Source: Kosakonia radicincitans DSM 16656 (lineage in GTDB: Bacteria; Pseudomonadota; Gammaproteobacteria; Enterobacterales; Enterobacteriaceae). From it: a DNA stretch of 64,000 nucleotides. The notes below the pieces were generated by a model. It did no database searches, was not told the DNA's origin, and saw only the letters and a list, made by a program, of their open reading frames with translations. Position 1 is the first letter of the stretch, and every line of letters begins with the position of its first letter. Both the position numbers and the translations under genes were made by a program. Of the stretch, positions 47,813 through 56,876 are shown one piece after another. The DNA lies in assembly GCF_000280495.2 (NCBI RefSeq), contig NZ_CP018016.1, forward strand, positions 930,001 to 994,000, written 5' to 3'.

Positions 47813-48919
47813 ATGAAAGGACGTTGGGCTAAGTTCGTACTCACAGGCGCCATGGTCGCAATCCTTGCCGCCTGTTCCTCCAAACCGACCGATCGCGGTC
47901 AACAGTATAAAGACGGAAAGTTTTCCCAGCCTTTTTCCCTGGTCAATCAACCTGACGCCGTCGGTGCGCCAATCAACGCCGGAGACTTCTCCGAGCAGGT
48001 TAATCAAATTCGTTCCGCTTCTCCGCGCCTCTATAGCAGCCAGAGCGGCCTTTACAATGCGATTCAGTCATGGCTGATGTCGGGCGGCGATACGCGCACC
48101 CTGCGCCAGTACGGTCTTGATGCGTGGCAGATGGAAGGAACGGATAATTACGGAAACGTGCAATTTACCGGGTACTATACGCCGGTAGTACAGGCACGCC
48201 ACACGCGCCAGGGTGAGTTCCAGTACCCGATTTATCGCATGCCGCCCAAACGCGGCCGCTTGCCAACGCGCGCGGAAATCTATGCCGGCGCGCTCAGCGA
48301 CAACTATGTGCTGGCGTACAGCAACTCGCTGATGGACAACTTTATTATGGATGTGCAGGGCAGTGGCTATATTGATTTTGGCGATGGCAGCCCGCTTAAC
48401 TTCTTCAGTTACGCCGGAAAAAATGGCCATGCTTACCGCAGTATCGGCAAAGTGCTGATCGATCGCGGCGAAGTGAAGAAAGAAGATATGTCGATGCAGG
48501 CCATCCGCGAATGGGGTGAAAAACACAGTGAAGCGGAAGTGCGCGCGCTGCTGGAAGAGAATGCGTCGTTTGTCTTCTTTAAACCGCAATCCTGGGCGCC
48601 AGTGAAAGGTGCCAGCGCAGTGCCACTGATTGGACGCGCTTCTGTTGCTTCCGATCGCAGCATTATTCCGCCGGGCACCACGCTGCTGGCGGAAGTACCG
48701 CAACTGGACAATAAAGGCAAATTCAACGGTCAGTATGAGCTGCGCCTGATGGTGGCGCTGGATGTTGGCGGCGCTATCAAAGGCCAGCACTTCGATATCT
48801 ATCAGGGCATTGGCCCGGATGCCGGTCACCGCGCAGGCTGGTATAACCATTATGGCCGGGTCTGGGTGCTGAAAAACGCTCCGGGCGCGGGCACCAGCGG
48901 CGGCGTGTTCAGCGGCTGA
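47813..48919 (+). CDS. mltA: Membrane-bound lytic transglycosylase A
   Basis: Outer-membrane lipoprotein that cleaves peptidoglycan glycan strands with 1,6-anhydro ends. 368 residues (E. coli 365). Start MKGRWAKFVLTGAMVAILAACSS, lipobox with Cys21. Seen: the MltA domain (GYYTPVVQA, YRMPPKR) and the C-terminal 3D domain with LMVALDVGGAIKGQHFDIYQG, which holds the catalytic Asp. The longer open frame upstream of this ATG is noncoding. Confidence 0.96.
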   Translation: MKGRWAKFVLTGAMVAILAACSSKPTDRGQQYKDGKFSQPFSLVNQPDAVGAPINAGDFSEQVNQIRSASPRLYSSQSGLYNAIQSWLMSGGDTRTLRQYGLDAWQMEGTDNYGNVQFTGYYTPVVQARHTRQGEFQYPIYRMPPKRGRLPTRAEIYAGALSDNYVLAYSNSLMDNFIMDVQGSGYIDFGDGSPLNFFSYAGKNGHAYRSIGKVLIDRGEVKKEDMSMQAIREWGEKHSEAEVRALLEENASFVFFKPQSWAPVKGASAVPLIGRASVASDRSIIPPGTTLLAEVPQLDNKGKFNGQYELRLMVALDVGGAIKGQHFDIYQGIGPDAGHRAGWYNHYGRVWVLKNAPGAGTSGGVFSG

Positions 48920-48935
48920 GTGTGATACACTCTGC

Positions 48936-48965
48936 AACCCTCTTTCGCCTGCGGAAGAGGGTTTT
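48936..48965 (+). terminator. Terminator after mltA
   Basis: AACCCTCTT and AAGAGGGTT arms around TCGCCTGCGG, followed by TTTC; 17 bases after the mltA stop. Confidence 0.75.
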
Positions 48966-48988
48966 CTGTTTTCTTTGAGGTCTGTTTT

Positions 48989-49801
48989 ATGTCAGCAGTA
49001 ATCAGCGATGCCTGGCGTCAGCGTTTTGGCGGCACGGCGCGTTTATATGGCGAGAAAGCGTTGCAGTGGTTTGCCGATGCGCATATCTGCGTGGTCGGTA
49101 TCGGCGGCGTGGGTTCCTGGGCGGCTGAAGCGCTGGCGCGAACGGGCATCGGCGCGATCACGCTGATTGATATGGACGACGTGTGCGTGACCAACACCAA
49201 CCGGCAGATCCACGCCCTGCGCGATAACGTTGGCCTGGCAAAAGCTGAGGTGATGGCGGATCGCATTCGCCAGATCAACCCGGAGTGCCGGGTGACGGTG
49301 GTGGATGACTTTGTGACTGCCGACAACGTTGCGCAACTGATGAGCCAGGGCTACAGCTATGTGATCGATGCGATCGACAGCGTACGCCCAAAAGCCGCGC
49401 TCATTGCATATTGCCGTCGCAATAAGATCCCGCTGGTGACCACGGGTGGTGCCGGTGGGCAGATCGATCCAACGCAGATCCAGGTCAGCGATCTGGCGAA
49501 AACCATTCAGGATCCGCTGGCGGCAAAATTGCGCGAGCGATTGAAAAGTGATTTTGGCGTGGTGAAGAACAGCAAAGGGAAGCTCGGCGTCGACTGCGTA
49601 TTCTCTACCGAAGCGCTGGTTTACCCGCAGGCGGACGGTTCAGTCTGTGCGATGAAAAGTACGGCGGAAGGGCCGAAACGTATGGATTGCGCAGCCGGTT
49701 TTGGTGCTGCAACGATGGTAACCGCAACCTTTGGTTTTATCGCGGTTTCCCATGCGCTGAAAAAACTGATGGCGAAAGCAGAGCGTCAGGTCAGCGCCTG
49801 A
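48989..49801 (+). CDS. tcdA: tRNA threonylcarbamoyladenosine dehydratase
   Basis: E1-like enzyme that cyclises t6A37 to ct6A37 in ANN-decoding tRNAs, using ATP; receives help from the CsdA-CsdE sulfur relay. 270 residues (E. coli 268). Seen: nucleotide-binding [19 protein letters not shown] (about 36-54), ADP-anchoring [13 protein letters not shown], the [13 protein letters not shown] segment and the C-terminal [11 protein letters not shown] with the conserved Cys. Its end overlaps the convergent csdE by 16 bases. Confidence 0.95.
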   Translation: MSAVISDAWRQRFGGTARLYGEKALQWFADAHICVVGIGGVGSWAAEALARTGIGAITLIDMDDVCVTNTNRQIHALRDNVGLAKAEVMADRIRQINPECRVTVVDDFVTADNVAQLMSQGYSYVIDAIDSVRPKAALIAYCRRNKIPLVTTGGAGGQIDPTQIQVSDLAKTIQDPLAAKLRERLKSDFGVVKNSKGKLGVDCVFSTEALVYPQADGSVCAMKSTAEGPKRMDCAAGFGAATMVTATFGFIAVSHALKKLMAKAERQVSA

Positions 49802-50235
49802 CGGGCCGCATCCTGCACGGCGGCGGCTAGCGCCGCCAGCCCCTGGCTACGCGACGCGCTCAACTGGGCGCGTAACCCCAGTTCATCGAACAGCGACATC
49901 GGATCGTGCTGAATGAGATCCTCCGGGCGCTTGCCTTCTACTGCCGTCAACAGCACGGCCAGCAATCCGCGAACAATTCGCCCTTCGCTCTCGCCGAAGA
50001 AATGCATCGTTCCCTCCGCGCTCAGCGTTGAACCGAGCCAGACGCGATTTTCGCAGCCGGGAATTTCCCGCGCCTGCGCCTTCAGCGCTTCCGATGCTGC
50101 AGGCAGTTGCTTACCAAGCATAATCAACTGACGGTATTTATCTTCCCATTGGTTCAGTGCGCCAAACGTCTGGCGCAGAGTCTCTTCGGTAACGGTTGTG
50201 CCGAACGGGTGTCCGGCGAAAGTCGGGCTTGTCAT
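49786..50235 (-). CDS. csdE: Cysteine desulfuration protein CsdE (SufE-like)
   Basis: Sulfur acceptor that takes persulfide from CsdA. 149 residues (E. coli 147). The acceptor Cys61 is at the expected number in [12 protein letters not shown]. The start overlaps the csdA stop by 1 base, so the two are coupled. Convergent overlap with tcdA mirrors K-12. Confidence 0.95.
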   Translation of the reverse strand: MTSPTFAGHPFGTTVTEETLRQTFGALNQWEDKYRQLIMLGKQLPAASEALKAQAREIPGCENRVWLGSTLSAEGTMHFFGESEGRIVRGLLAVLLTAVEGKRPEDLIQHDPMSLFDELGLRAQLSASRSQGLAALAAAVQDAARQALT

Positions 50236-51440
50236 TAATCCACCAATATTTCTAGGGCGCGGTCCACAGCCTGTACCAGCGCATCTACATCCTGTTGTGT
50301 ATTATAGGGTGCAAATGAGGCGCGCAGGGTGCCGCTGACGCCAAGCGCGGCCAGCAGCGGCTGGGCGCAGTGCTGACCGGCGCGCAGCGCAATACCGTAA
50401 CCTGCAAGCAGTGTCACCATATCGCCGTGATGTACGCCGTCAAAATCGAAGGCCAGCAGGCTTGAGTCCTGGCAGCGAAAGGAGCGGAAACCCGGACGTT
50501 TAGCCAGTTGATCTTCTGCCAGCGTCGCCAGCCCGCGGCTGTAGCTCTCCGCCTGGGCGGTATCCAGCGTTTTCAGCCACTCCAGCGCCGCGCTGAGGCC
50601 AATCACGCCCGCCACGTTTGGCGTACCAGCCTCCAGCTTGTACGGCACAGGCTGAGTGGTGAAGCCGTCAAATGTCACTTCGCTGATCATCTTGCCGCCG
50701 CCCAGCCACGGCGTCATCTCATCCAGCAATTCCGCTTTCCCATACAGCGCGCCGATGCCGTTAGGACCGTAGAGTTTATGGCCGGAAAATGCATAGAAAT
50801 CGATATCCAGCCGCTGCACGTTGGCCGGGAAATGCACGACGCCCTGCGCACCATCGACCATCACCACCATGCCTGCCGCATGCGCCAGCGTAATCGCCTG
50901 CGCCAGATCCGGGCAACCGCCGGTGACATTGGACATCTGCCCCAGCGCCAGGATGCGGCTACGCGAGGTGATAAGCGACGATAGTTGGTTGATATCCGGC
51001 AGGTGATCGGCGCTGAGCGGCAGTTTCACCACCCGCGCGCTGGTTTGTTGCGCCACCATCAGCCACGGCACCAGGTTGGCATGATGTTCCGCCTCGCTGA
51101 CAATGATTTCATCGCCCGCTTGCAGGCGCGGGCGTGCATAGCATTGGGCGACCATGTTGATGGCTTCGGTGGTACCGCGCGTCCAGACGATATTTTTGCC
51201 GGAGGGCGCATTGAGCAGCGCGGCGACCTGGTCACGCGCGGCTTCGTAGCGTGCGGTTAACTGCTGCGCCTGAGCAAACTGGCTGCGGTGCACATTACCT
51301 GCGCTGAGGCTGTAAAACTGTTGTGTGGCATCAATTACCGCCTGCGGTTTCAGGGCGGTGGCGGCGCTATCCAGATAGACACCCGCGTCGGCCAGCGCCG
51401 GGAACTGCGCGCGAAATTGCGATGGGTTAAATGCGTTCAT
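50235..51440 (-). CDS. csdA: Cysteine desulfurase CsdA
   Basis: PLP-dependent desulfurase (SufS class) giving persulfide to CsdE. 401 residues as in E. coli from [16 protein letters not shown]; the frame continues 23 codons upstream but without family support. Seen: the PLP lysine in [13 protein letters not shown] (near 222), the catalytic Cys in [12 protein letters not shown] (near 358), and [12 protein letters not shown]. Confidence 0.95.
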   Translation of the reverse strand: MNAFNPSQFRAQFPALADAGVYLDSAATALKPQAVIDATQQFYSLSAGNVHRSQFAQAQQLTARYEAARDQVAALLNAPSGKNIVWTRGTTEAINMVAQCYARPRLQAGDEIIVSEAEHHANLVPWLMVAQQTSARVVKLPLSADHLPDINQLSSLITSRSRILALGQMSNVTGGCPDLAQAITLAHAAGMVVMVDGAQGVVHFPANVQRLDIDFYAFSGHKLYGPNGIGALYGKAELLDEMTPWLGGGKMISEVTFDGFTTQPVPYKLEAGTPNVAGVIGLSAALEWLKTLDTAQAESYSRGLATLAEDQLAKRPGFRSFRCQDSSLLAFDFDGVHHGDMVTLLAGYGIALRAGQHCAQPLLAALGVSGTLRASFAPYNTQQDVDALVQAVDRALEILVD

Positions 51441-51632
51441 GCGATTCCTCGTATCAATAGCGCGATCGTCGCGCAATTTTTCTGTCGGAGCAAGAACGTT
51501 GCACTCCATCGGAATTGTCTGTTTGTCCTGGCAGGGAGATGTAAGCAGGTTATGCTAAATAGTGTTAGGTAAATGTTTAAGACTCTTCCACTAAGAGTAT
51601 TTCACAGCATTAATTGCCAGAAGGAGAAGAAG

Positions 51633-51860
51633 ATGAAGAAGACTGCCGCAATTATTTCTGCATGTATGTTTACTTTTGCCCTGAGCGCCTGTTCCGGTCC
51701 GAATTACGCGTTACATACCAATGATGGACGCACGATCGTCTCGGAAGGGAAACCGAAAACTGACGATCAGACCGGCCTAATTTCGTATAAAGACGCTAAC
51801 GGCAACGAACAGCAGATCAACCGTAGCGACGTGAAAGAGATGGTCGCGCTGGATAAGTAA
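51633..51860 (+). CDS. ygdI: Small lipoprotein YgdI
   Basis: 75 residues, DUF903, equal in length to E. coli. ATG after AAGGAGAAGAAG. Lipobox ALSACSG, then NYALHTNDGRTIVSEGKPKTDDQTGLISYKD. Paralogue of ygdR. The end of the gene lies 16 bases from the gcvB terminator on the opposite strand. Function unknown. Confidence 0.94.
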   Translation: MKKTAAIISACMFTFALSACSGPNYALHTNDGRTIVSEGKPKTDDQTGLISYKDANGNEQQINRSDVKEMVALDK

Positions 51861-51876
51861 GCGCTGAACGTGAGGT

Positions 51877-52084
51877 AAAAAAAAGCACCGCAATCTTGCG
51901 GTGCTACATTAATCACTATGGACAGACAGGGTAAATGTACAGGAAGTGAAAAAGGGGTAGCGTCGCTACCGTGGTCTGAATCGCAGACCAATTGCAAACA
52001 CAACAACACAACATCACAACCGTAAGCCAAAAGCCCTTCAGAACACGCATTCCGAAAAAAGCTCTTCGTTCCGGCTCAGGAAGT
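51877..52084 (-). ncRNA. gcvB: GcvB small regulatory RNA
   Basis: About 208-nt Hfq-dependent sRNA, divergent from gcvA, which activates it; represses many amino-acid and peptide transporter mRNAs. The 5' end ACTTCCTGAGCCGGAACGAA, the G/U-rich R1 region (minus strand of 51989-52020, TTGTGATGTTGTGTTGTTGT), the CTGTACATTTACCCTGTCTG R3 segment and the terminator AGCACCGCAAG..TTGCGGTGCT with an eight-T tail all match E. coli GcvB. Located between ygdI and gcvA as in K-12. Confidence 0.95.
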
Positions 52085-52212
52085 GCCGCCACTATAGGTA
52101 TTTGCTGGTAGAAGCTCAACGGACAATTTATAATGGCTCAGATAAAAAAAACTAATAGGTTAATCACTGTTTCCTGTTCGTTAAATTGCCTTTACATCTA
52201 AGCCTGAAAACC

Positions 52213-53127
52213 ATGTCCAAGCGATTACCACCACTGAATGCATTACGCGTTTTTGATGCTGCCGCACGCCATTTAAGTTTCACGCGCGCAGCTGATGAGC
52301 TTTTTGTGACGCAGGCCGCAGTAAGCCACCAAATCAAGTCTCTTGAGGATTTCCTCGGGCTCAAACTCTTTCGCCGACGCAACCGTTCACTGCTGCTGAC
52401 CGAAGAGGGGCAGAGCTATTTTCAGGATATTAAAGAAATATTTTCCCAACTGACGGAAGCCACCCGTAAGTTGCAGGCGCGCAGTGCAAAAGGCGCGCTA
52501 ACCGTCAGTTTGCTCCCCAGTTTTGCCATCCAGTGGATGGTGCCAAGGCTCTCCGACTTTAACTCAACTTATCCGGGAATTGACGTTCGTATCCAGGCCG
52601 TTGACCGTCAGGAAGATAAACTGGCGGACGATGTCGACGTGGCGATTTTTTACGGGCGCGGTAACTGGCCGGGAATGCGCGTCGAAAAATTGTACGCCGA
52701 ATATTTGCTGCCGGTCTGTTCGCCGCTGTTGCTGACGGGCGATAAAGCGCTGAAAACGCCGGAAGATTTAGCGCACCACACTTTATTGCACGACGCATCG
52801 CGTCGCGACTGGCAAACTTATACGCGGCAATTAGGTCTTAACCTCAACGTTCAGCAGGGACCCATCTTCAGCCACAGCTCTATGGTGCTTCAGGCGGCCA
52901 TCCACGGACAGGGGATCGCACTGGCCAACAATGTAATGGCACAGTCCGAAATCGAGGCAGGTCGCCTGGTCTGCCCGTTTAATGATGTTCTGGTCAGTAA
53001 GAATGCGTTTTATCTGGTTTGTCATGACAGTCAGGCAGAACTGGGTAAAATAGCCGCCTTTCGTCAGTGGATCCTGGCCAAAGCGGCAAGCGAACAGGAA
53101 AAATTCCGTTTCCGTTATGAACATTAA
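52213..53127 (+). CDS. gcvA: Glycine cleavage system activator GcvA (LysR family)
   Basis: LysR-type regulator that activates gcvTHP with glycine, represses it with GcvR and purines, and activates gcvB. 304 residues (E. coli 305; one residue fewer near GLNLNVQQGP). Start MSKRLPPLNALRVFDA; HTH at about 20-45 (FTRAADELFVTQAAVSHQIKSLE). The 128 bases between gcvA and the gcvB 5' end hold their shared control region. ygdD follows after 39 bases. Confidence 0.96.
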   Translation: MSKRLPPLNALRVFDAAARHLSFTRAADELFVTQAAVSHQIKSLEDFLGLKLFRRRNRSLLLTEEGQSYFQDIKEIFSQLTEATRKLQARSAKGALTVSLLPSFAIQWMVPRLSDFNSTYPGIDVRIQAVDRQEDKLADDVDVAIFYGRGNWPGMRVEKLYAEYLLPVCSPLLLTGDKALKTPEDLAHHTLLHDASRRDWQTYTRQLGLNLNVQQGPIFSHSSMVLQAAIHGQGIALANNVMAQSEIEAGRLVCPFNDVLVSKNAFYLVCHDSQAELGKIAAFRQWILAKAASEQEKFRFRYEH

Positions 53128-53166
53128 TGCGCGCGCGTGGCGCGTATGACTTTTTAGGGTACTCAC

Positions 53167-53562
53167 ATGACCAGCCGTTTTATGTTGATTTTCGCCGCGG
53201 TGAGCGGTTTTGTATTTGTCGCGCTCGGCGCATTCGGCGCGCATGTTTTACGTAAAACTTTGGGTGTGCCGGAGATGAGCTGGATCCAGACCGGCCTCGA
53301 ATATCAGGCATTCCACACGCTGGCCGTGCTGGGCCTGGCGGTGGCGATGCAGCGTCGCATCAGCATCTGGTTTTACTGGAGTAGTGTTTTTCTTGCGCTG
53401 GGCACCGTGCTGTTTAGCGGCAGCCTCTATTGCCTGGCACTTTCGCATTTACGCTTGTGGGCGTTTGTTACGCCAGTCGGTGGGGTTTGTTTCTTAATCG
53501 GCTGGGCATTGATGTTGATTGGCGCAATTCGTCTGAAACGTAGGGGCGTTGTTCATGAATAA
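53167..53562 (+). CDS. ygdD: DUF423 inner-membrane protein YgdD
   Basis: 131 residues, four membrane segments, start [25 protein letters not shown], which is the DUF423 hallmark. Function unknown. Overlaps rlmM by 8 bases, so the pair is translationally coupled, as in E. coli. Confidence 0.93.
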   Translation: MTSRFMLIFAAVSGFVFVALGAFGAHVLRKTLGVPEMSWIQTGLEYQAFHTLAVLGLAVAMQRRISIWFYWSSVFLALGTVLFSGSLYCLALSHLRLWAFVTPVGGVCFLIGWALMLIGAIRLKRRGVVHE

Positions 53563-54655
53563 AGTGGTATTGCTGTGCCGCCCGGGTTTTGAGAAAGAGT
53601 GCGCAGCCGAAATTACCGATAAAGCTGGCCGCCTTGAGGTGTTCGGTTTTGCCCGGGTGAAAGAGAATTCGGGCTATGTCGTGTTCGAGTGCTATCAGGA
53701 AAACGACGCGGACAAAGTGGCGCGCGAGCTGCCGTTCAGTTCGCTGATTTTCGCCCGTCAGATGTTTGTCGTGGGCGAACTGCTGCGCGATCTGCCGCCA
53801 GAAGATCGTATTACGCCGATCGTCGGTATGTTGCAGGGCGTGGTGGAGAAAGCCGGGGATTTGCGCGTCGAGGTGGCCGATACCAACGAAAGCAAAGAGC
53901 TAATGAAGTTCTGCCGCAAGTTCACCGTGCCGCTGCGCGGCGCGCTGCGTGAAGCGGGTGTGCTGGCCCGCAATGATTCGCCGAAACGTCCGGTGGTGCA
54001 TATCTTCTTTATTGCTCCTGGCTGCTGTTATACCGGTTATTCGTATTCGTATAACAATTCGCCGTTCTATATGGGCATCCCGCGCCTGAAGTTCCCGTCG
54101 GATGCGCCGAGCCGTTCAACCCTCAAACTGGAAGAGGCGTTCCACGTCTTTATTCCGGCGGACGAGTGGGATGAGCGCCTGGCCAACGGCATGTACGCGG
54201 TAGATCTCGGCGCCTGTCCGGGCGGCTGGACCTATCAACTGGTGAAACGCAATATGTGGGTGTCTTCTGTGGATAACGGCCCGATGGCGCAAAGCCTGAT
54301 GGATACCGGGCAGGTCACCTGGCTGCGGGAAGATGGTTTCCGTTACCGGCCGAACCGCAATAACATCTCATGGATGGTGTGCGATATGGTGGAGAAACCG
54401 GCGAAAGTCGCCGCGCTGATGGCGCAATGGCTGGTGCAGGGCTGGTGCCGCGAAACCATTTTCAACCTGAAGCTGCCGATGAAAAAGCGCTATGAAGAGG
54501 TGTCAAATAACCTCGCCTTTATCCAGCAGCAACTGGATGAACATAATATCGCGGCGCAAATTCAGGCGCGCCAGTTGTACCACGATCGCGAAGAAGTCAC
54601 GGTACATGTACGTCGTATGTGGGCGGCCGTCGGCGGTCGTCGCGACGAGCGTTAA
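53555..54655 (+). CDS. rlmM: 23S rRNA 2'-O-ribose methyltransferase (C2498)
   Basis: SAM-dependent methyltransferase acting on 23S rRNA C2498. 366 residues as in E. coli; the ATG at 53555 is chosen over the TTG two codons before. N-terminal THUMP-like domain, then a Rossmann MTase with [16 protein letters not shown] (SAM site, near 222) and [14 protein letters not shown] carrying a catalytic Lys. Convergent with fucR across a shared hairpin. Confidence 0.96.
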   Translation: MNKVVLLCRPGFEKECAAEITDKAGRLEVFGFARVKENSGYVVFECYQENDADKVARELPFSSLIFARQMFVVGELLRDLPPEDRITPIVGMLQGVVEKAGDLRVEVADTNESKELMKFCRKFTVPLRGALREAGVLARNDSPKRPVVHIFFIAPGCCYTGYSYSYNNSPFYMGIPRLKFPSDAPSRSTLKLEEAFHVFIPADEWDERLANGMYAVDLGACPGGWTYQLVKRNMWVSSVDNGPMAQSLMDTGQVTWLREDGFRYRPNRNNISWMVCDMVEKPAKVAALMAQWLVQGWCRETIFNLKLPMKKRYEEVSNNLAFIQQQLDEHNIAAQIQARQLYHDREEVTVHVRRMWAAVGGRRDER

Positions 54656-54662
54656 AACCAAC

Positions 54663-54685
54663 TGAGCCGGGCAATGTCCGGCTCA
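54663..54685. terminator. Hairpin between rlmM and fucR
   Basis: TGAGCCGG and CCGGCTCA arms around a 7-base loop in the convergent gap; it overlaps the fucR stop. No long T run, so weak termination only. Confidence 0.5.
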
Positions 54686-55393
54686 GGCGAGTTCGCTGTC
54701 AGAGACAATATGCGTCACATCATCCAGGTGCCCAATCCGCGCCTCTCCCGAACGGTTGAATTTACTCTTATCGATCAGCAGTAACGACTGCGCCGTGCGT
54801 TTCAGCAGAATGGATTTGAACCCGGCATTGTAGGTGTTTGAATCCCAGAGCGCGCCGCTGCTGTCGATCCCTTCGCAGGAAAAAATAAACAGGTCGATAT
54901 CGAGCGATTTGAGCTGGGAGATGAGCGACGGATTGACGTAGCAGCCATATTTGCGCTCCAGCGTGCCGCCGGAACTGATCAGTTGCAGATGTTCACGCTT
55001 GGCCAGCTCCTGGCAAATTGGGTGGCTGTTGGTAAAGACATGGAGATTGCAGTCCGGCAACTGGCGAGCGAGATACCAGCAGGTGGAGCTGGCGTCCAGC
55101 GCGATCACCATGCCTTCTTCTATCCAGCCAAGCGCTTTGCGGGCGATATCCGCCTTGTGGGCATAATGGCTTTTCAGGCGGATATGAAAGGGATCGCCGC
55201 TGTCCTGATTTGCCTGGTGGAGCGTCCTGGCGCGCCCGTGATTGCGCAGCACTTTTCCCTGCGCCTGCAATTCACTGAGATCGCGGCGAATCGTCTCTTT
55301 GCTGACGTTGAGCTGCACTGACAATGCTTCGGTTGTCAGGCTCTGGTGATGCCTCAACAGATCGATGATGGTTTGTTGGCGTGCCGCTTTCAT
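54683..55393 (-). CDS. fucR: L-fucose operon activator FucR (DeoR family), orphan
   Basis: DeoR-type regulator of fucose genes, responding to L-fuculose-1-phosphate. 236 residues (E. coli 243; shorter tail). Start MKAARQQTIIDLL; HTH at about 18-40 (LTTEALSVQLNVSKETIRRDLSELQ); effector domain with ALDASSTCWYLARQLP and SSGGTLERKYG. In K-12 fucR ends a fucose cluster (fucAO, fucPIKUR). Here no other fuc gene follows; iap comes next. The regulator may be a remnant or act on a distant operon. Confidence 0.9.
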   Translation of the reverse strand: MKAARQQTIIDLLRHHQSLTTEALSVQLNVSKETIRRDLSELQAQGKVLRNHGRARTLHQANQDSGDPFHIRLKSHYAHKADIARKALGWIEEGMVIALDASSTCWYLARQLPDCNLHVFTNSHPICQELAKREHLQLISSGGTLERKYGCYVNPSLISQLKSLDIDLFIFSCEGIDSSGALWDSNTYNAGFKSILLKRTAQSLLLIDKSKFNRSGEARIGHLDDVTHIVSDSELA

Positions 55394-55566
55394 TTGCTCT
55401 TCTTCCGTCATCCGATGAAGGCCTGCATCATGCGGGCGCTACGGGCAAAAAGATTACGGCGTTACCCCTTTCTTTAAAAGAACATTCCGTTACTTCGCGC
55501 GCTCTCCTGTGATACCGATCGCAAAGGTTTTTTGCGAAAGAAACGGGTGAGATGTTGCCACAGAAG

Positions 55567-55593
55567 AAAAGGCGCCCTGATTTCAGGACGCCT
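55567..55593 (-). terminator. Terminator of iap
   Basis: On the minus strand AGGCGTCCTG-AAAT-CAGGGCGCCT (one mismatch) followed by TTTTC, just after the iap stop. Confidence 0.8.
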
Positions 55594-55599
55594 GAGCGC

Positions 55600-56643
55600 T
55601 TACGGGTTACTGGCTTTGGCCAGCTCTTTGGTTAACGGCAACATAATCCGCATCACGTCGCGGCTACGGTGCGCAATACGGCCGGGCAGGGCTTGATCGA
55701 GAAACTGCTGGTTATCGATGCGCGCGTTGTGGTAGCTGATGCCATCAGGGAAACTTTTTGATTTCGCCCGCTGTTGCATGCCGTCTTTCTTGCCGAGCGA
55801 CCAGTTGGTGGCTTCCACCGACAGAACCGGGATCCCCGCTTTATCAAACACCTCGGCATCGTTGCAGCAACTGGTGCCTTTCGGGTAATCAGGGTTAAGG
55901 CCGGGATTTATCATCGCGCTGATACCGTGGGCGCGGGCGATAGCCAGCGCACGATCCCGCGTCAGTTTACGGACCGATGCTGGCGTATTTTTGCCACTAT
56001 TAAAGTAGAGCTTGTCGCCGACAATCAGGTTATTAAGGTTGATCACCAGCAGGGTATTTTTCTTCTCTTGCTCGCTCATCCGCGCGAGCACGTTTGCCGC
56101 GCCAAGATGGCCCTCTTCCTCACCGCTGGTGGCGACAAAGCGGATGCTGTACTGCGTTGGCACGGATTTCAGCACCTGCGCCAGTTCCAGCATCACGCCC
56201 AGCGCGGCCGCGTTGTCATCCAGGCCCTGAAGCGTCAGGCCGCCCAGATTGTTATCGACATCGGCATCGCTATGCGGCGCATACGTATCAAGATGCGCCA
56301 TAATCATGATCTGCTGCGGCAGCGTGCCTTCATGGGCGGCGATCACCGTACTGCCGGTGACATTTTGCCAGTTCTGCCGGTTATCTTTGGTGGTGTAGCG
56401 GTAGCGGGTTTTGAACTTGCGGATATCGCTCTGGTATCCCATCTGTTCAAACTGCTGCTGCAAATAGTCTGCGGAGAGCATTTCAGCCGGTGTGCCGGTC
56501 ATGCGTCCAGGAAAGAGGGTGGCAATGTGGCGAGCCTGCTCGTTGGCAAATTCACCGGGTTGGGACGTACGGGCATGAGCCGGAAGGATAAAGCATACGC
56601 CGAGCGCCAGGGCAGCGGTACGGAGGCGCAATGCGGAAAACAT
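55600..56643 (-). CDS. iap: Alkaline-phosphatase isozyme conversion aminopeptidase
   Basis: Periplasmic M28 zinc aminopeptidase that trims the N-terminal Arg of PhoA. 347 residues (E. coli 345), start MFSALRLRTAALALG with a signal peptide ending near AHA. M28 features: IMIMAHLDTYAP (first His), GLDDNAAALG (bridging Asp), ATSGEEEGHLG (Glu pair). The position usually occupied by the fourth zinc ligand Asp (INLDN in E. coli) is Asn here (INLNN). In E. coli iap abuts a CRISPR array; none is present here. Confidence 0.9.
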   Translation of the reverse strand: MFSALRLRTAALALGVCFILPAHARTSQPGEFANEQARHIATLFPGRMTGTPAEMLSADYLQQQFEQMGYQSDIRKFKTRYRYTTKDNRQNWQNVTGSTVIAAHEGTLPQQIMIMAHLDTYAPHSDADVDNNLGGLTLQGLDDNAAALGVMLELAQVLKSVPTQYSIRFVATSGEEEGHLGAANVLARMSEQEKKNTLLVINLNNLIVGDKLYFNSGKNTPASVRKLTRDRALAIARAHGISAMINPGLNPDYPKGTSCCNDAEVFDKAGIPVLSVEATNWSLGKKDGMQQRAKSKSFPDGISYHNARIDNQQFLDQALPGRIAHRSRDVMRIMLPLTKELAKASNP

Positions 56644-56876
56644 AGAGAGTCCTTTATGCAGCAATTTTTTTGACGCGCTTAGTATGAAACTGTGACCAGG
56701 TTTACACAATTTCATTTGTTCTTAACCTGCCGAAAATGCTCGCCTTAAGCACTTTTTGATATTTGTATTGCCACTGCGTTATTCCTTTGCGGAACTACTC
56801 ATTCCAATTCGTAATTTCATTCGCCCGGAACCGCCCCCTATAGTCGCACTATTGCTGGCTGTAAGTGAGTTGCTTT

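Noticed and set aside
51916..52119. 67-codon open frame on the minus strand between ygdI and gcvA
   Set aside because: Coincides with the GcvB sRNA, which explains the conservation there.
55412..55600. Search for a CRISPR array next to iap
   Set aside because: E. coli has one beside iap, but the flanks here (55412-55599 and 56644-56876) show no regularly spaced direct repeats and no cas gene.
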